Of a DNA stretch of 64,000 bases, positions 20,979-31,734 are shown piece after piece. Numbering within the stretch: position 1 is the first letter of the stretch; the number at the start of each line of letters is the position of its first letter. The position numbers and the translations under genes are program-made. The stretch is taken from NCBI RefSeq assembly GCF_027887165.1, contig NC_077233.1:218160517-218224516 (forward strand). Reading direction: 5' to 3'. The notes beneath the pieces were generated by a model. The model made no database searches. It was not told the origin of the DNA and saw only the letters and a list, made by a program, of their open reading frames with translations. Source of the DNA: Monodelphis domestica. Taxonomy: Eukaryota > Chordata > Mammalia > Didelphimorphia > Didelphidae.

Positions 20979-21199
20979 GTATTCTATAATTTTAAGATAT
21001 TTAGATTCTTATAAGTCTCCAGTAGTAAAGTTATCATTTATGTGTCTTTTTTATTTCTTCAGTATTATTTATTTTTCAGCTGAAGATTTTGGTTTTTATA
21101 TCTCCTTAAATATTTTAGACTATTTCTCTTCTTTTCTGCCCATCGCTTTACTAAAGCCTTTTAAGACAGTGTTACTGTATTTTCACATTTTCAAGGCTG

Positions 21200-21765
21200 T
21201 TTTTTTAATTTTTATTTTTTCTGGGTTATGCATGTATTATAATACAAAACATATATATTATTAATTTTTTGTGAATAATCTTATGAGATCAAACCCCAAA
21301 TCATATATGCATATAAAAACATGATAAATCACATGTTTTCTTCTGCATTTCTACTCCAACAGTTCTTTCCCTGGAGGTGGACAGCATTCTATTTCATAAA
21401 TCCCTCAGAATTGTCCTGAATCATTGTATTGCTATTAGTTGCAAAGTTTATCACATTTGACCATTCTACAATATTTTAGTTACTGTGTATAATGTTCTCC
21501 TGGTTCTGCTCATTTTACTCTGCATCAGTTCATGTAAATCTTTCCAGTTCTTTCTGAAATCTTCCTGTTCGTCATTCCTTATAACACAATATTATTTAAT
21601 CACCATCATACACCACAATTTTTTCAACCATTCCCTAATTGAGGGACATACCTTTTGTATCAAATTCTTTCCCACTACAAAAAGCATAGTTTTAAATATT
21701 TTTGTACAGAGGTTTTCTCCTCTGCCCAAAGAACCTTTCCAAGAGCCATTCTTTTTTCCTTAGAT
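21200..21765 (-). mobile_element. Old LINE-1 3' fragment, antisense
   Basis: Antisense marks of the L1 3' region: CCTGGAGGTGGACAGC, AATTGTCCTGAATCATTG, CTCCTGGTTCTGCTC, TGCATCAGTTCATGTAAATC, AATTGAGGGACATACC, CCCACTACAAAAAGC. Strongly diverged. The 92-aa frame at 21,485-21,763 is a shadow of it. Confidence 0.8.
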
Positions 21766-21961
21766 TATTTCTTCATGATTTCTATTCTTGTCTTCTTATC
21801 TACATTCCTTTAAAAATTGTTTTGGATAAGTTAAAACAGAGGAAAATTCATTTCCCAAATAACAACTTTGAAGCTGTTAATAGCAAACACCTATCACCTG
21901 ATTTGTGAATCCGAGTTTCTAAATCTTCTACTTTTTAGTTTTAGCCAGCCGCTTAGACTTC

Positions 21962-22406
21962 TAAGTGGCAAAGTGAATAATGTGTGGACCTAGAGTCAAG
22001 GAGTTATTGTTATTGAGTTATTTCAATTACATCTGACTTTTTATGAGCCCATTTTGGGGTTTTCTTGACAAAGTGGCTTGTCATTTCCTTCTCTAGCTTA
22101 TTTTTACAGACGAGGAAGTGGAGACAGTCAAGGTTAAGTAACTTGATCAAGATCACACAGCTAATAAGTGTCCAAGGTTGGATTTCAAGTCTTGGTTTTC
22201 CCAACTCCAGGCTATACGAAGAGTCACATAGCTCCCCAGCATCAGGGAAACCTTGGTTCAAATCCTACCTTGGACACTAAATGTAGCCGTGTCACCCTGG
22301 ATGCATCATAAATAAATACATGAATAAAAATACCTTGTTTATACCTCAGTTTCTTCATCTATGAAATGAGAGAATTGTACTTGATGGCCTTTAAGATTCC
22401 TTCCAG
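21962..22406 (+). mobile_element. Old SINE interrupted by SINE B and by the full-length L1
   Basis: The outer element is a sense SINE with CTAGAGTCAAG and, after the insertion, AACCTTGGTTCAAATCC, TATACCTCAGTTTCTTCATC and AAGATTCCTTCCAG. Its last part (CTCTAAACCTGTGATCCTATG) resumes at 29,076-29,100 after the L1. The three-level nesting gives a relative order: outer SINE, then the inserts. Confidence 0.75.
22008..22240 (-). mobile_element. SINE B, antisense, nested
   Basis: ATTTTGGGGTTTTCTTGAC, TCATTTCCTTCTCTAGC, AGATCACACAGCTAATAAG, then CATAGCTCCCCAGC at the head. It sits inside the older sense SINE. Confidence 0.75.
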
Positions 22407-23146
22407 GGAGTCAAGATGGCAGCTTAGCAAGCAGCAAAAGTTCAGACCTTGTGGAAGACCCTTCCTTACCGATATAGACTGAATGCTCCTAGGGCACCGA
22501 AATTCAATCTGAACAACAGGACAGAAGCAGGGACCCCTCCTTCTGGACTCAAATCAAAAGGTACGCCCCCCCCCAAATGCCGGAATCTGAGAATACTCAG
22601 GGCTAAGGGGAAGGCAGAGGGTAGGTCCCAGGACCCCTCCCCTACAACCCAGAGGGCTGAGCCCCCAGCAGCAGCGGGAATCTCTGAGCGGGCAAAGGTG
22701 CTGGTTTGGAGGGTCTACCTTGTGAGCAGTGGGGTGCCGGGCTTGGAGCATCCAGCTTGGACAGAGGGGAGGAAGCCAGGGAGAGATGGCCGTGGCTGGG
22801 TCCCTCCATCGGGCTCCAGTCTCACCATTGCCTTGGGGCACATTCAGACGAGTCCAGTTAAACTTAATCCCATCAGAACTCCTCAGAGTTTAGGGAGGTG
22901 GGTAAAGGCACTTGTGGAAAGCGGAGAAGCAGCTGGAGAGAACTGGAGAGAGCCTGGGTGGCCCAGCCTTCCAGGAGTCTTCAGAGCCTCAGAGCTTCAT
23001 ACCACATACAGCCCAACCCAATTGAACTCAATCCAATCAAAAGCTTCCAGAGGACAGGGAAGCTAACATTCCTCCCCTAGAGACTGTACCAAGAGATCTG
23101 ACAAAGCTCCAAGAGGGGAGACTGACAACCCCAAAACCAAAACAAA
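22407..23146 (+). promoter_or_regulatory. LINE-1 5' UTR (internal promoter region)
   Basis: The region between the L1 start and the probable ORF1 start is GC-rich compared with its surroundings and includes CCCCCCCCAAATGCCGG near 22,567. L1 5' UTRs carry an internal Pol II promoter; that function here is inferred from position. A 205-codon frame (22,449-23,066, +) is open through most of it, with no recognisable domain. Confidence 0.6.
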
Positions 23147-24276
23147 ATGAGAGGAGCAAGAGCACAGCCAAATATGGGGAGCAAAGAAGGGGTAAAGTCG
23201 AGCAAACAACAGAAAAAGAATAAAGAAATTACAATAGACAGCTTCTGCACAGGTAATGAGCAAAGAGCGAATGAAACAGAGGGGGGGAGGCATCAGCAAA
23301 GGAAAAATCAGAAATCCCAGCGAATTGGATACAGGCTTTGGAAGAACTCAAAATGAGGCTGAAGACAATTGGGAAAAGAACTTAAAAACTAAGATAAGTC
23401 ATCTGGAAACAGAAAATAGTGTCTTGAAAGCCAAAATCAACCAGCTGGAAAATGAGGCAAAGGAGATGAAAGATGAGGCAAAGCAGATGAAAGATGAGGC
23501 AAAGCAGATGAAAGATGAGGTGAAGAAGATGAAAGATGACCTCCAAAGAAAATCCAACCAAAAGGAAAAAGATGACCAAAGAACTAAGGATGAAATCCAG
23601 TCTTTAAGAACCAGAATACCACAACTAGAATTAAGTGACCTTACAAGGCAGCAGGACACTATAAAACAAAACCAAAAGAATGAAAAAATTGAGGAAAATA
23701 TGAAGCATCTCATTCACAAAACAGAGGATTTAGAAAATCGTTCAAGGAGAGACAATTTAAGAATTATTGGCCTACCAGAAGACCATGACAAAAGAAAAAG
23801 GCTGGACATTATATTACAGGAAATTATTAAAGAAAACTGCCCTGAAATCCTTGAACAAGAGGGAAAAGTGGAGATTGATAGAATCCACAGATCACCTCCT
23901 GTACTTAATCCCCAACTGACAACACCCAGGAATGTTATAGCCAAATTCAAGAACTATCAGACCAAAGAAAAGATATTACAAGCTGCCAAGAAGAAGTCCT
24001 TCAGATACCAAGGAACCACAGTGAGGATAACTCAGGATCTGGCTGCATCCATACTGAAAAAAAAAGGCATGGAATACGATAGTCCGGAAAGTAAGGGAAC
24101 TAGGTCTACAATCAAGAATCAACTACCCAGCAAAACTGACTATATTCTTACAGGGGAAAGTATGGTCATTCAAAAAAATAGAAGAATTTCAAGAATTCGT
24201 AAAGAAAAGACCAGACCTGAACAGAAAATTTGATGTCCAAGCACAGAACTCAAGAGAATCATCAAAAGGTAATTAA
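23147..24276 (+). pseudogene. L1 ORF1: LINE-1 ORF1 (RNA-binding chaperone), frameshifted
   Basis: The longest open piece is 23,256-24,233 (325 codons). Residues ~40-155 form a coiled coil, with a 21-bp tandem repeat giving heptads of DEAKQMK type (23,455-23,540). The RRM-like part starts near NRSRRDNLRIIGLPE (~161-175), followed by the C-terminal domain with YQGTTVRITQDLA (~251-263). After the A9 run at 24,056-24,066 the family-like continuation is in another frame and stops at 24,274-24,276, so the C-terminal end of the open frame is out of register. The N-terminus probably began at 23,147 (MRGARAQPN), with indels near the G run at 23,281 and near 23,351. The trimeric nucleic-acid-binding role is family knowledge. 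Confidence 0.88.
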
Positions 24277-24993
24277 AAAAGAGGGGAAAAAAGAAAAACA
24301 AAAAAAAATGTTTTTAAGAGACTCAATAAGTTAAAATGATATGTATCCCTATAAGAAAAGAGGTCATTGGTAACTCTTAAAAACTGTTATTACCTGGGCA
24401 GCAAAAATAAGTATACTTAGAGGGAACAGCAACAAACTGTATAGGATGAAAGGACAAGACATAAATAGGTATATATATATACGCATGCAAAAATACATAC
24501 GCATGAGTATGCATATATATATAACTAGAGCTTAAAATAGGTTAATATTAAAAGAAATGGGGAAAGAAACAAATGGGGGTAAATTTATATATCATAAAGA
24601 AGCTCATGGTGGGAGGGGGGAGAACATCAATACACTGGAAGGGTAAAGAGGTCAGAAACAGGAAATACTCAACTTTTACGTGCTTTGAAAGTGACATAAA
24701 GAGGGAAAAACAATCCAATCCATTGGGGGCAGAGAATAGATTTTCACCCTATAGGGGAGTAGAAGGGTAACAAACGGTCTGGTAGGGAGGGAAGCGCAGT
24801 ACAAGAGAGGGAGGGAGTGGGGAGTTAATTTTAGAAAGACTACAGGGAAAATAAGGGGGGGGGGATAAATAGGGAGGGGAGTAGAAAGGGAAGTAAAATA
24901 AGGGTGGGAACAAGGGGAACTGTTCAAAAGCAAACATTGGTGTAGAAGGAAATAGTGAAAGAAGAAAAGGCAGGAAAAGGAGCAGAAATCAAA

Positions 24994-27900
24994 ATGCTGG
25001 GAAATACACAGCTAGTAATCATAACTCTGAATGTAAATGGAATGAACTCACCCATAAAATGCAAGCGAATAGCAGAGTGGATTAGAGTCCAAAACCCTAC
25101 CATATGCTGTCTATAAGAAACACATATGAGAAAGGTAGATACACATAGGGTGAAAGTAAGAGGGTAGATCCAAATCTACTGGGCATCAACTGAGTCGCAA
25201 TCATGATATCCGACAAAGCCAAAGTAAAAATAAATCTAGTTAAAAGAGATAGGGAAGGTAATTATATCTTGATAAAAGGTAATATAGACAGTGAGGAAAT
25301 CTCTGTACTCAACTTGAATGCACCAAATGGCATAGCATCCAAATTTCTAAAGGAGAAACTAGAGGAACTCAAGGATGAAATAGATAGAAAAACTATACTA
25401 GTGGGAGACCTGAACCTTTCTCTATCCGAACTAGATAAATCAAACCAAAAAATAATTAAGAGGTAAGAGAAGTGAATGAAATCTTAGAAAAATTAGAGTT
25501 AGTAGACATGTGGCAAAAAATAAATAGGGACAAAAAGGAATATACCTTCTTTTCTGCAGCACATGGTACATTCACAAAAATTGACTATGTATTAGGGCAT
25601 AAAAACATTGTAAACAAGTGCAAAGGAGCAGAAATAATAAATGCAACTTTCTCAGATCACAATGCAATGAAAATAATAATTAGTAAGGGAACATGGAGAG
25701 GTAAATCAAAAATTAATTGGAAATTAAACAATACGATTCTCCAAAACCAGTTAAAGAACAAATCATAGAAACAATAACTTCATTGAAGAAAATGACAATG
25801 ATGAGACATTCTTTCAAAACCTATGGGATGCAGCCAAAGCAGTACTCAGGGGGAAATTTATATCCTTCAGTTCATATATTAACAAATTAAGAAGGGCAGA
25901 GGTCAATGAATTGGGCATGCAAATTAAAAAATTAGAAAGTGAACAAATTAAAAATCCTCAGATGAAGACTAAATTAGAGATCCTAAAACTCAAAGGAGAA
26001 ATTAATAAAATTGAAAGTCAAAGAACTATTGATTTAATAAATAAGACTAGAAGCTGGTACTTTGAAAAAACAAATAAAATTAACAAAGTACTAGTCAGTC
26101 TAATTAAAAAAGGAAAAAAATAAACCAAATTGACAGTATCCAAGATGCAAAGGGAGACCTCAGCTCTACTGAAGAGGAAATTAAGGCAACCATTAAAAAC
26201 TACTATGCCCAATTATATGGCAACAAATATGGCAATCTAGGTGGTATGGATGAATACTTACAAAAATATAAATTGCCTAGACTAAAAGAGGAAGAAATAA
26301 ATTACCTTAACAACCCCATTTCAGAAAAAGAAATTGAACAAGCCATCAAAGAACTCCCTAAGAAAAAATCCCCAGGTCCAGATGGATTCACAAATGAATT
26401 CTATCAGACATTCAAAGAACAACTAATCCCAATATTAAACTATTTGACAGAATAAGGCAAGGAGTTCTACCAAATTCATTCTATGACACAAACATGGTAC
26501 TGATCCCAAAGCCAGGCAGGTCAAAAATGGAGAAAGAAAACTAGACCAATCTCCCTAATGAATATAGACGCAAAAATCTTAAATAGGATACTAGCAAAAA
26601 GACCCCAGCAAGTCATCACAAGGGTCATCCACTATGACTAGGCAGGATTCATACCAGGAATGCAAGGATGGTTCAATATTAGGAAAACCACCCATAATTG
26701 ACCATATTAACAAGCAAACTGACAAAAATCACATGATTATCTCAATAGATGCAGAAAAAGCCTTTCCTATTGAAAACATTAGAACGTATTGGAATAGAAG
26801 GGCCTTTCCTAAAAATAATAAACAGTATATATCTAAAACCATCAGCTAACATCATCTGCAATGGGGATAAACTAGAAGCCTTTCTAATAAGATCAGGAGT
26901 AAAACAAGGATGCCCATTATCACCTCTATTATTTAACATTGTACTAGAAACACTAGCAGTAGCAATTAGAGAAGAAAAAGAAATTGAAGGTACTAAAATT
27001 GGCAATGAGGAGACCAAGCTATCACTCTTTGCAGACGATATGATGGTTTACTTAAGGAATCCTAGAGAATCAACCAAAAAGTTACTTGAAATAATCAACA
27101 ACTTTAGCAAAGTTACAGGATACAAAATAAACCTGCATAAGTCATCAGCATTTCTATATATCTCTAACCTATTTCAGCAGCAAGAATTAGAAAGCGAAAT
27201 ACCATTCAAAATCACCCTAGACAATATAAAATACTTAGGAATCTATCTGCTGAGACAAACACAGGAACTATAGGAACACAACTACAAAACACTTTCCACA
27301 CAGCTAAAACTAGATCTAAACAATTGGAAAAACATTGATTGCTCATGGGTGGGACGAGCTAACATAATAAAAATGACAATCCTACCCAAATTAATTTATT
27401 TAGTGCCATACCCATTGAACTACCAAAAAACTTCTTTACTGAATTGGGAAAAACCGTAAATAAGTTCATTTGGAAGAACAAAAGATCAAGGATATCCAGG
27501 GAAATCATGAAAAACATGCAAAGGAAGAAGGATTTACAGTCCCAGATCTCAAACTATACTATAAAGCAGTGGTTATCAAAACAATTTGGTACTGGCTAAG
27601 AGACAGAAAGGAGGCTCAGTGGAATAGACTTGGTGTAATTGATCTCAGCAAGACAGTTTATGAGAAACCCAAAGACCCCAGCTTTTGGGACAAAAATCCA
27701 TTATTTGATAAACTGCTGGGAAATTGGAAGACAGTGTGGGAGAGATTAGGTTTGGATCAACAACTCACCCCCTACACCAAGATAAATTCAGAATGGGTGA
27801 ATGACTTAAACATAAAGAAGGAAACTAAGTAAATTAGATGAATACAGAATAGTATACCTGTCAGACCTTTGGGAGGGGAAAGATTTTAAAACCAAGCAAG

Positions 27901-28720
27901 ACTTAGAAAGAGTCACAAAATGTAAAGTAAGTAATTTTGACTACATCAAATTAAAAAGTTTTTGTACAAACAAAACTAATGTAACTAAAATCAGAAGGGT
28001 AGCAACAAATTGGGAAACAATCTTCATAAAAACCTCTGACAAAGGTTTAATTACTCAAATTTGCAAAGAGCTAAATCAATTGTACAAAAAAATCAAGCCA
28101 TTCTCCAATTGATAAATGGGCAAGGGACATGAACAGCCAAAGAAATCAAAACTATTAATAAGCATATGAAAAAGTGTTCTACATCTCTTATAATCAGAGA
28201 CATGCAAATCAAAACAACTCTGAGGTATCACCTCACGCCTAGCAGATTGGCTAACATGACAGCTATGGAAAGTAATGAATGCTGGAGGGGATGTGGCAAA
28301 GTAGGGACACTAATTCATTGCTGGTGGAGTTGTGAATTAATCCAACCATTCTGGAGGGCAATTTGGAACTATGCCCAAAGGGCGATAAAAGACTGTCTGC
28401 CCTTTGATCCAGCCATAGCACTGCTGGGTTTGTACCCCAAAGAGATAATCAGGAAAAAGACTTGTACAAGAATATTCATAGCTGCGCTCTTTGTGGTGGC
28501 CAAAAATTGGAAAATGAGGGGATGCCCTTCAATGGCAGAATGGCTGAACAAATTGTGGTATATGTTGGTGATGGAATACTATTGTGCTAAAAGGAATAAT
28601 AAAGTGGAAGAATTCCATGGAGACTGGAACAACCTGGAGGAAGTAATGCAGAGTGAAAGGAGCAGAACCAGGAAAGCATTGTACACAGAGACTGATACAT
28701 TGTGGTACAATCAAAGGTAA
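24994..28720 (+). pseudogene. L1 ORF2: LINE-1 ORF2 (endonuclease/reverse transcriptase), multiply broken
   Basis: Starts at an ATG with ITLNVNGMNS of the endonuclease domain. A stop replaces the Q of the QETH motif at 25,114. Further pieces lie in different frames: 25,203-25,466 (VGDLNL), 25,472-25,768 (ATFSDHNAMK), 25,911-26,123, 26,246-26,455 ([13 protein letters not shown]), 26,749-27,273 ([10 protein letters not shown] and the catalytic FADD at about 27,027-27,038), 27,470-27,832 and 28,166-28,720 (C-terminal region with CWWSC-type cysteines). It ends TLWYNQR. At least six frame changes or stops exclude function. Confidence 0.93.
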
Positions 28721-29100
28721 TGGACTTCTCCATTAATAGCAATGCAGTGTCCCTGAGCAATTGCAGGGATCTAAAAAACACTATCCACAAGCAGAAGATA
28801 AACTGTGGGAGTAAAAACACTGATGAAAAGCAACTGCTTGACTACAGGGGTGGAGGAGATATAACTGAGGAGAGACTCTAAATGAACACTCTAATGCAAT
28901 ACCAACAACATGGAAATGAGTTTGAATCAAGAACACATGTGATACCCAGTGGAATTGTGGGTGGGATATGGGAGAGATGGGGGGGGGGAGGGAAGAAAAG
29001 AAAATGATCTTTGTTTCCAATGAATAATGTTTGGAAATGACCAAATAAAAATTAAAAAAAAAAGATTCCTTCCAGCTCTAAACCTGTGATCCTATGATTC

Positions 29101-29496
29101 TGTCTTTGATTGAAAACTCTGATAATGACTGTTCTAAGTTAGGCTGATATTGTGGAATTCAAGATTTTTTGATTGTTTCACTTGTTAGCATTGGGGTTGA
29201 TTCTGGCTGTGCTGTGGATGAATAAGAGTGCAAGTGAATACACCTTCTGCTGCTTCTTCACTGTATCATAGATAATGAATGTTATCCTTCTGAGACTTAG
29301 GTTCACTGACCCTTCTATTTTTAGTTCTTTCCTAGGTGGCTATATTCTGAGTGGTTCTTTTTTATAGAGAGTATTTTTAGGAAGGATGGAAAAACCGAGA
29401 AAGCATATTTTAAGACAAGTTTTAGCACAGTAGCAATTTCAAACCAATTACTATTCTTTCTAGAAATAAAATATATCAAATGCCCCCAAACCTTTC
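29101..29496. other. No recognisable feature
   Basis: Single-copy-looking AT-rich sequence between the L1-interrupted SINE and the next L1 fragment. Confidence 0.5.
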
Positions 29497-29812
29497 TGAT
29501 AGTTTTATTTTTTCTCTATTTGTTTATTTGTTTTTTGGTTACAATAATCACTTTATTTCCCTCCCTCCCCTCCACCCACCGTTTCCATATCTGATGCACA
29601 ATTTCATTGGGTATTACTTGTGTCCTTAATCAGAACCTATTTCCATGTTGTTGTTTGCACTAGAATGTTCAGTTAGAGTCTACATCTCCAACCATATCCT
29701 TTTGACCCATATATTCAAGCAGTTGTTTATCTTCGGTGTTTTTACTCCCACAGTGTTTCCTCTGAATGCAGATAGTGGTTTTTCTCATAGATTCCTCCAA
29801 GTTATATGTAAC
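29497..29812 (-). mobile_element. LINE-1 3' end, antisense, 5'-truncated
   Basis: TTGGTTACAATAATCAC, CATTGGGTATTACTTG, TTTCCATGTTGTTGTTTGC, TTCAAGCAGTTGTTTATC and TTTTTACTCCCACAG match the 3' UTR of the L1 at 60,868-64,000. Confidence 0.88.
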
Positions 29813-30240
29813 TATTATAGTTAATCATGTTTGTTAAAGAGGTACTTAACCCAGTTGTTTCTATATTGTGTTTTGAGTACCTTACTGCCTAGTGAAATAT
29901 ATTGAATGAATTTATCATTTGAGGACAAGACTTTACAACAGGTGGGAGGAATGACCTTTGGGTGATTCCTTAGACCAGAATCTGGAAAAAAAATAAGGCT
30001 GTGTAGTATCCAAAAAGGCTGTCTTTCTTTCCCATTCACAAAAAGTTTTGGTACTTGAAGAGTACCAACTTCTTTATTATAATCTTTTATGAGGCAGCTT
30101 CTATAGGGAAAAAATATTTGAGCCCAAGTCGGAGTAGAAAGACATATTAAAATTAATAACACACTTCTGACATATCCCTGTGGTAAAAAATAGAATATCA
30201 ATTAGTGTTTCAATGATATTTATGCATTTTGAAGAAAAAT
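29813..30240. other. No gene recognised; holds a 126-codon minus-strand frame
   Basis: A frame on the minus strand (29,821-30,201) begins with a hydrophobic stretch and is followed by polar sequence with one CC pair. It matches no domain I know and has no supporting neighbours. Chance is the simplest reading. Confidence 0.4.
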
Positions 30241-30575
30241 TATTTTATGCACTGTTGGTGGAGTTGTGAACTAATCTAGCCATTCTGCAGAGCAGTTTGG
30301 AACTGTGTCTAAAGGGCTATAAAACTGTTCATTACCCTTTGACCCAGCAGTACCACTACTAGGTCTGTATCCCAAAGAGACCAAAGATAGGGGAAAAGGA
30401 TGTACTTGTGCAAAGATATTTGTAGCAATTCTTTTTGTAGTGGCAAAGAATTAAAAACTGAAGGGATGTTCATCAATTGGGAAAGGTGGAGGGCTGAACA
30501 AGTTGATTGTAATATATGATTGTAATATGATTGTAATATAATACTTTTGTGCTATATGAAATAAACAGGATGATC
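30241..30575 (+). mobile_element. LINE-1 ORF2 3' fragment, sense, old
   Basis: CACTGTTGGTGGAGTTGTGA, CCATTCTGCAGAGCAGTTTG, CCCTTTGACCCAGCAGTACC, ATCCCAAAGAGACC, TTTGTAGTGGCAAAG. It is equivalent to about 28,316-28,560 of the full-length L1 but more diverged. Confidence 0.85.
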
Positions 30576-30654
30576 ATAAAAAATCCTATAATTTCTAACC
30601 GCTGACACTATTTCTGCCCTTTGGTACTGCACAAAATATGCCTAATTTTTCAAA

Positions 30655-30845
30655 GGATCATAGATGTAGAGGGGAAAGAAGCCTTGAAGGTCATCTAATA
30701 CATTATTTAAAGATGAGGAAACTGAGGATACAGGAAATTAAGAGGTGACCAGCTCCAGACCACACAGGTAATAAGTATTTGAGGTAGAATTTGAATCCTA
30801 GTCTTCTGATTTCAAGGCCAGTATTTTTTTTCACTCTAACAGATT
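30655..30845 (-). mobile_element. MIR-type SINE, antisense
   Basis: GATCATAGATGTAGAG, AAGATGAGGAAACTGAGG, CACACAGGTAATAAG, GAATTTGAATCCTAGTC: the antisense CORE-SINE/MIR pattern. Confidence 0.75.
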
Positions 30846-31448
30846 ACTTTTTTTTTACAAAAGAATTCCTTCAGACAATTGAAAGTCCCTATCTTTTTCT
30901 TCCCCTTAAATTTTGTTTGCTTGTTACATTAAAATACCAGATAACTGTTCCAACCAAGATTGCTGCCTCAATGCAAGGCCATCTTCCCTGCTCCTATGTA
31001 TCTACTCCAAAAAAAAAGCCCCAAAAACTCTGAAATTCACACTAAGCTAAATAATAATCAGGAAATTTGGTCTGAAACTACAATGACTTTTTCTATTCCA
31101 GGAATTCACAAGAAGTCAGCTAGAAGCCTGAGGAAAACAGGTAAGGGGACCACCACAAAAGCCTGTACCATTGGGCTGCTGGGCAGATGTCATGTGAGGA
31201 ATGTCCTTAAGCATGCATGAAGAAGAAGGGAACCGCCCCCTCTGGCATGTTCTAGCACATGTAGTATAGCTTCACCAACATGGGCCTATGGGAAGGCCTG
31301 AATCTATGACCCCATGATCTCATGAGTCTGCCTAGGTCATATTCACATTACTTTACAGAATAGGAAAGTTAGAAGAAACCTCAGAAGACATCTACTCTGA
31401 CCCATATAATCCATAAAATATAATCCTTACTAAACAGTTAATAGTAAA
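30846..31448. other. Mostly unrecognised; possible diverged copy of the ~190-bp repeat
   Basis: About 31,165-31,275 (GGGCTGCTGGGCAGATG, GTCATGTGAGGAATGTCC, GAAGAAGAAGGGAACCG) resembles 39,100-39,240 and the reverse complement of 53,653-53,842. The remainder shows nothing. Confidence 0.4.
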
Positions 31449-31690
31449 CTAGGTAACATAGTAGAGGGAGTTCTAGTCTTGGAGTCAGGAAAATTCATCT
31501 TTCCTGAGTTCAAATCCAGCCTAAGTCACTTCCTGGGTGTATGACATTAGGCAAGTCACTTAACCCAGTTGGCCTCAGTTTCTCATGTGTAAAATGAGCT
31601 AGAGAAGGAAATGGCAAACTGTTCTACTATCTTTGCCAAGAAAATCCCAAATGGGAACACGGTGAATCAGACATGACTGAACAATTAACT
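31449..31690 (+). mobile_element. SINE B, sense
   Basis: GGAGTCAGGAAAATTCATC, GGCAAGTCACTTAACCC, GGCCTCAGTTTCTCATG, AGAGAAGGAAATGGCAAAC, CTTTGCCAAGAAAATCCC, GACATGACTGAACAATT. Confidence 0.88.
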
Positions 31691-31734
31691 ATACCAATGG
31701 AGTCCATATACTCATCAATAAGTAGTCATCCAAC

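Larger units (their letters stand above)
22407..29061 (+). mobile_element. L1: Full-length LINE-1 (~6.65 kb), TSD AAGATTCCTTCCAG
   Basis: Starts GGAGTCAAGATGGCAGC and ends in an A-rich tail at 29,061. It is flanked by a perfect 14-bp TSD (22,393-22,406 and 29,062-29,075). Order: GC-rich 5' UTR, ORF1, an unusually long ~0.7 kb inter-ORF spacer (24,277-24,993) with TATATA/GCATGC simple sequence, ORF2 (endonuclease, reverse transcriptase, C-terminal region) and a 3' UTR with a G-rich run near 28,980. The perfect TSD argues for fairly recent insertion, but ORF1 and ORF2 carry several frameshifts and stops, so the copy is dead. Confidence 0.95.

Noticed and set aside
29821..30201. 126-codon minus-strand frame with a hydrophobic start as a secreted protein
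   Set aside because: There is no second exon, no family match and no neighbouring support. The hydrophobic start is compatible with AT-rich DNA.
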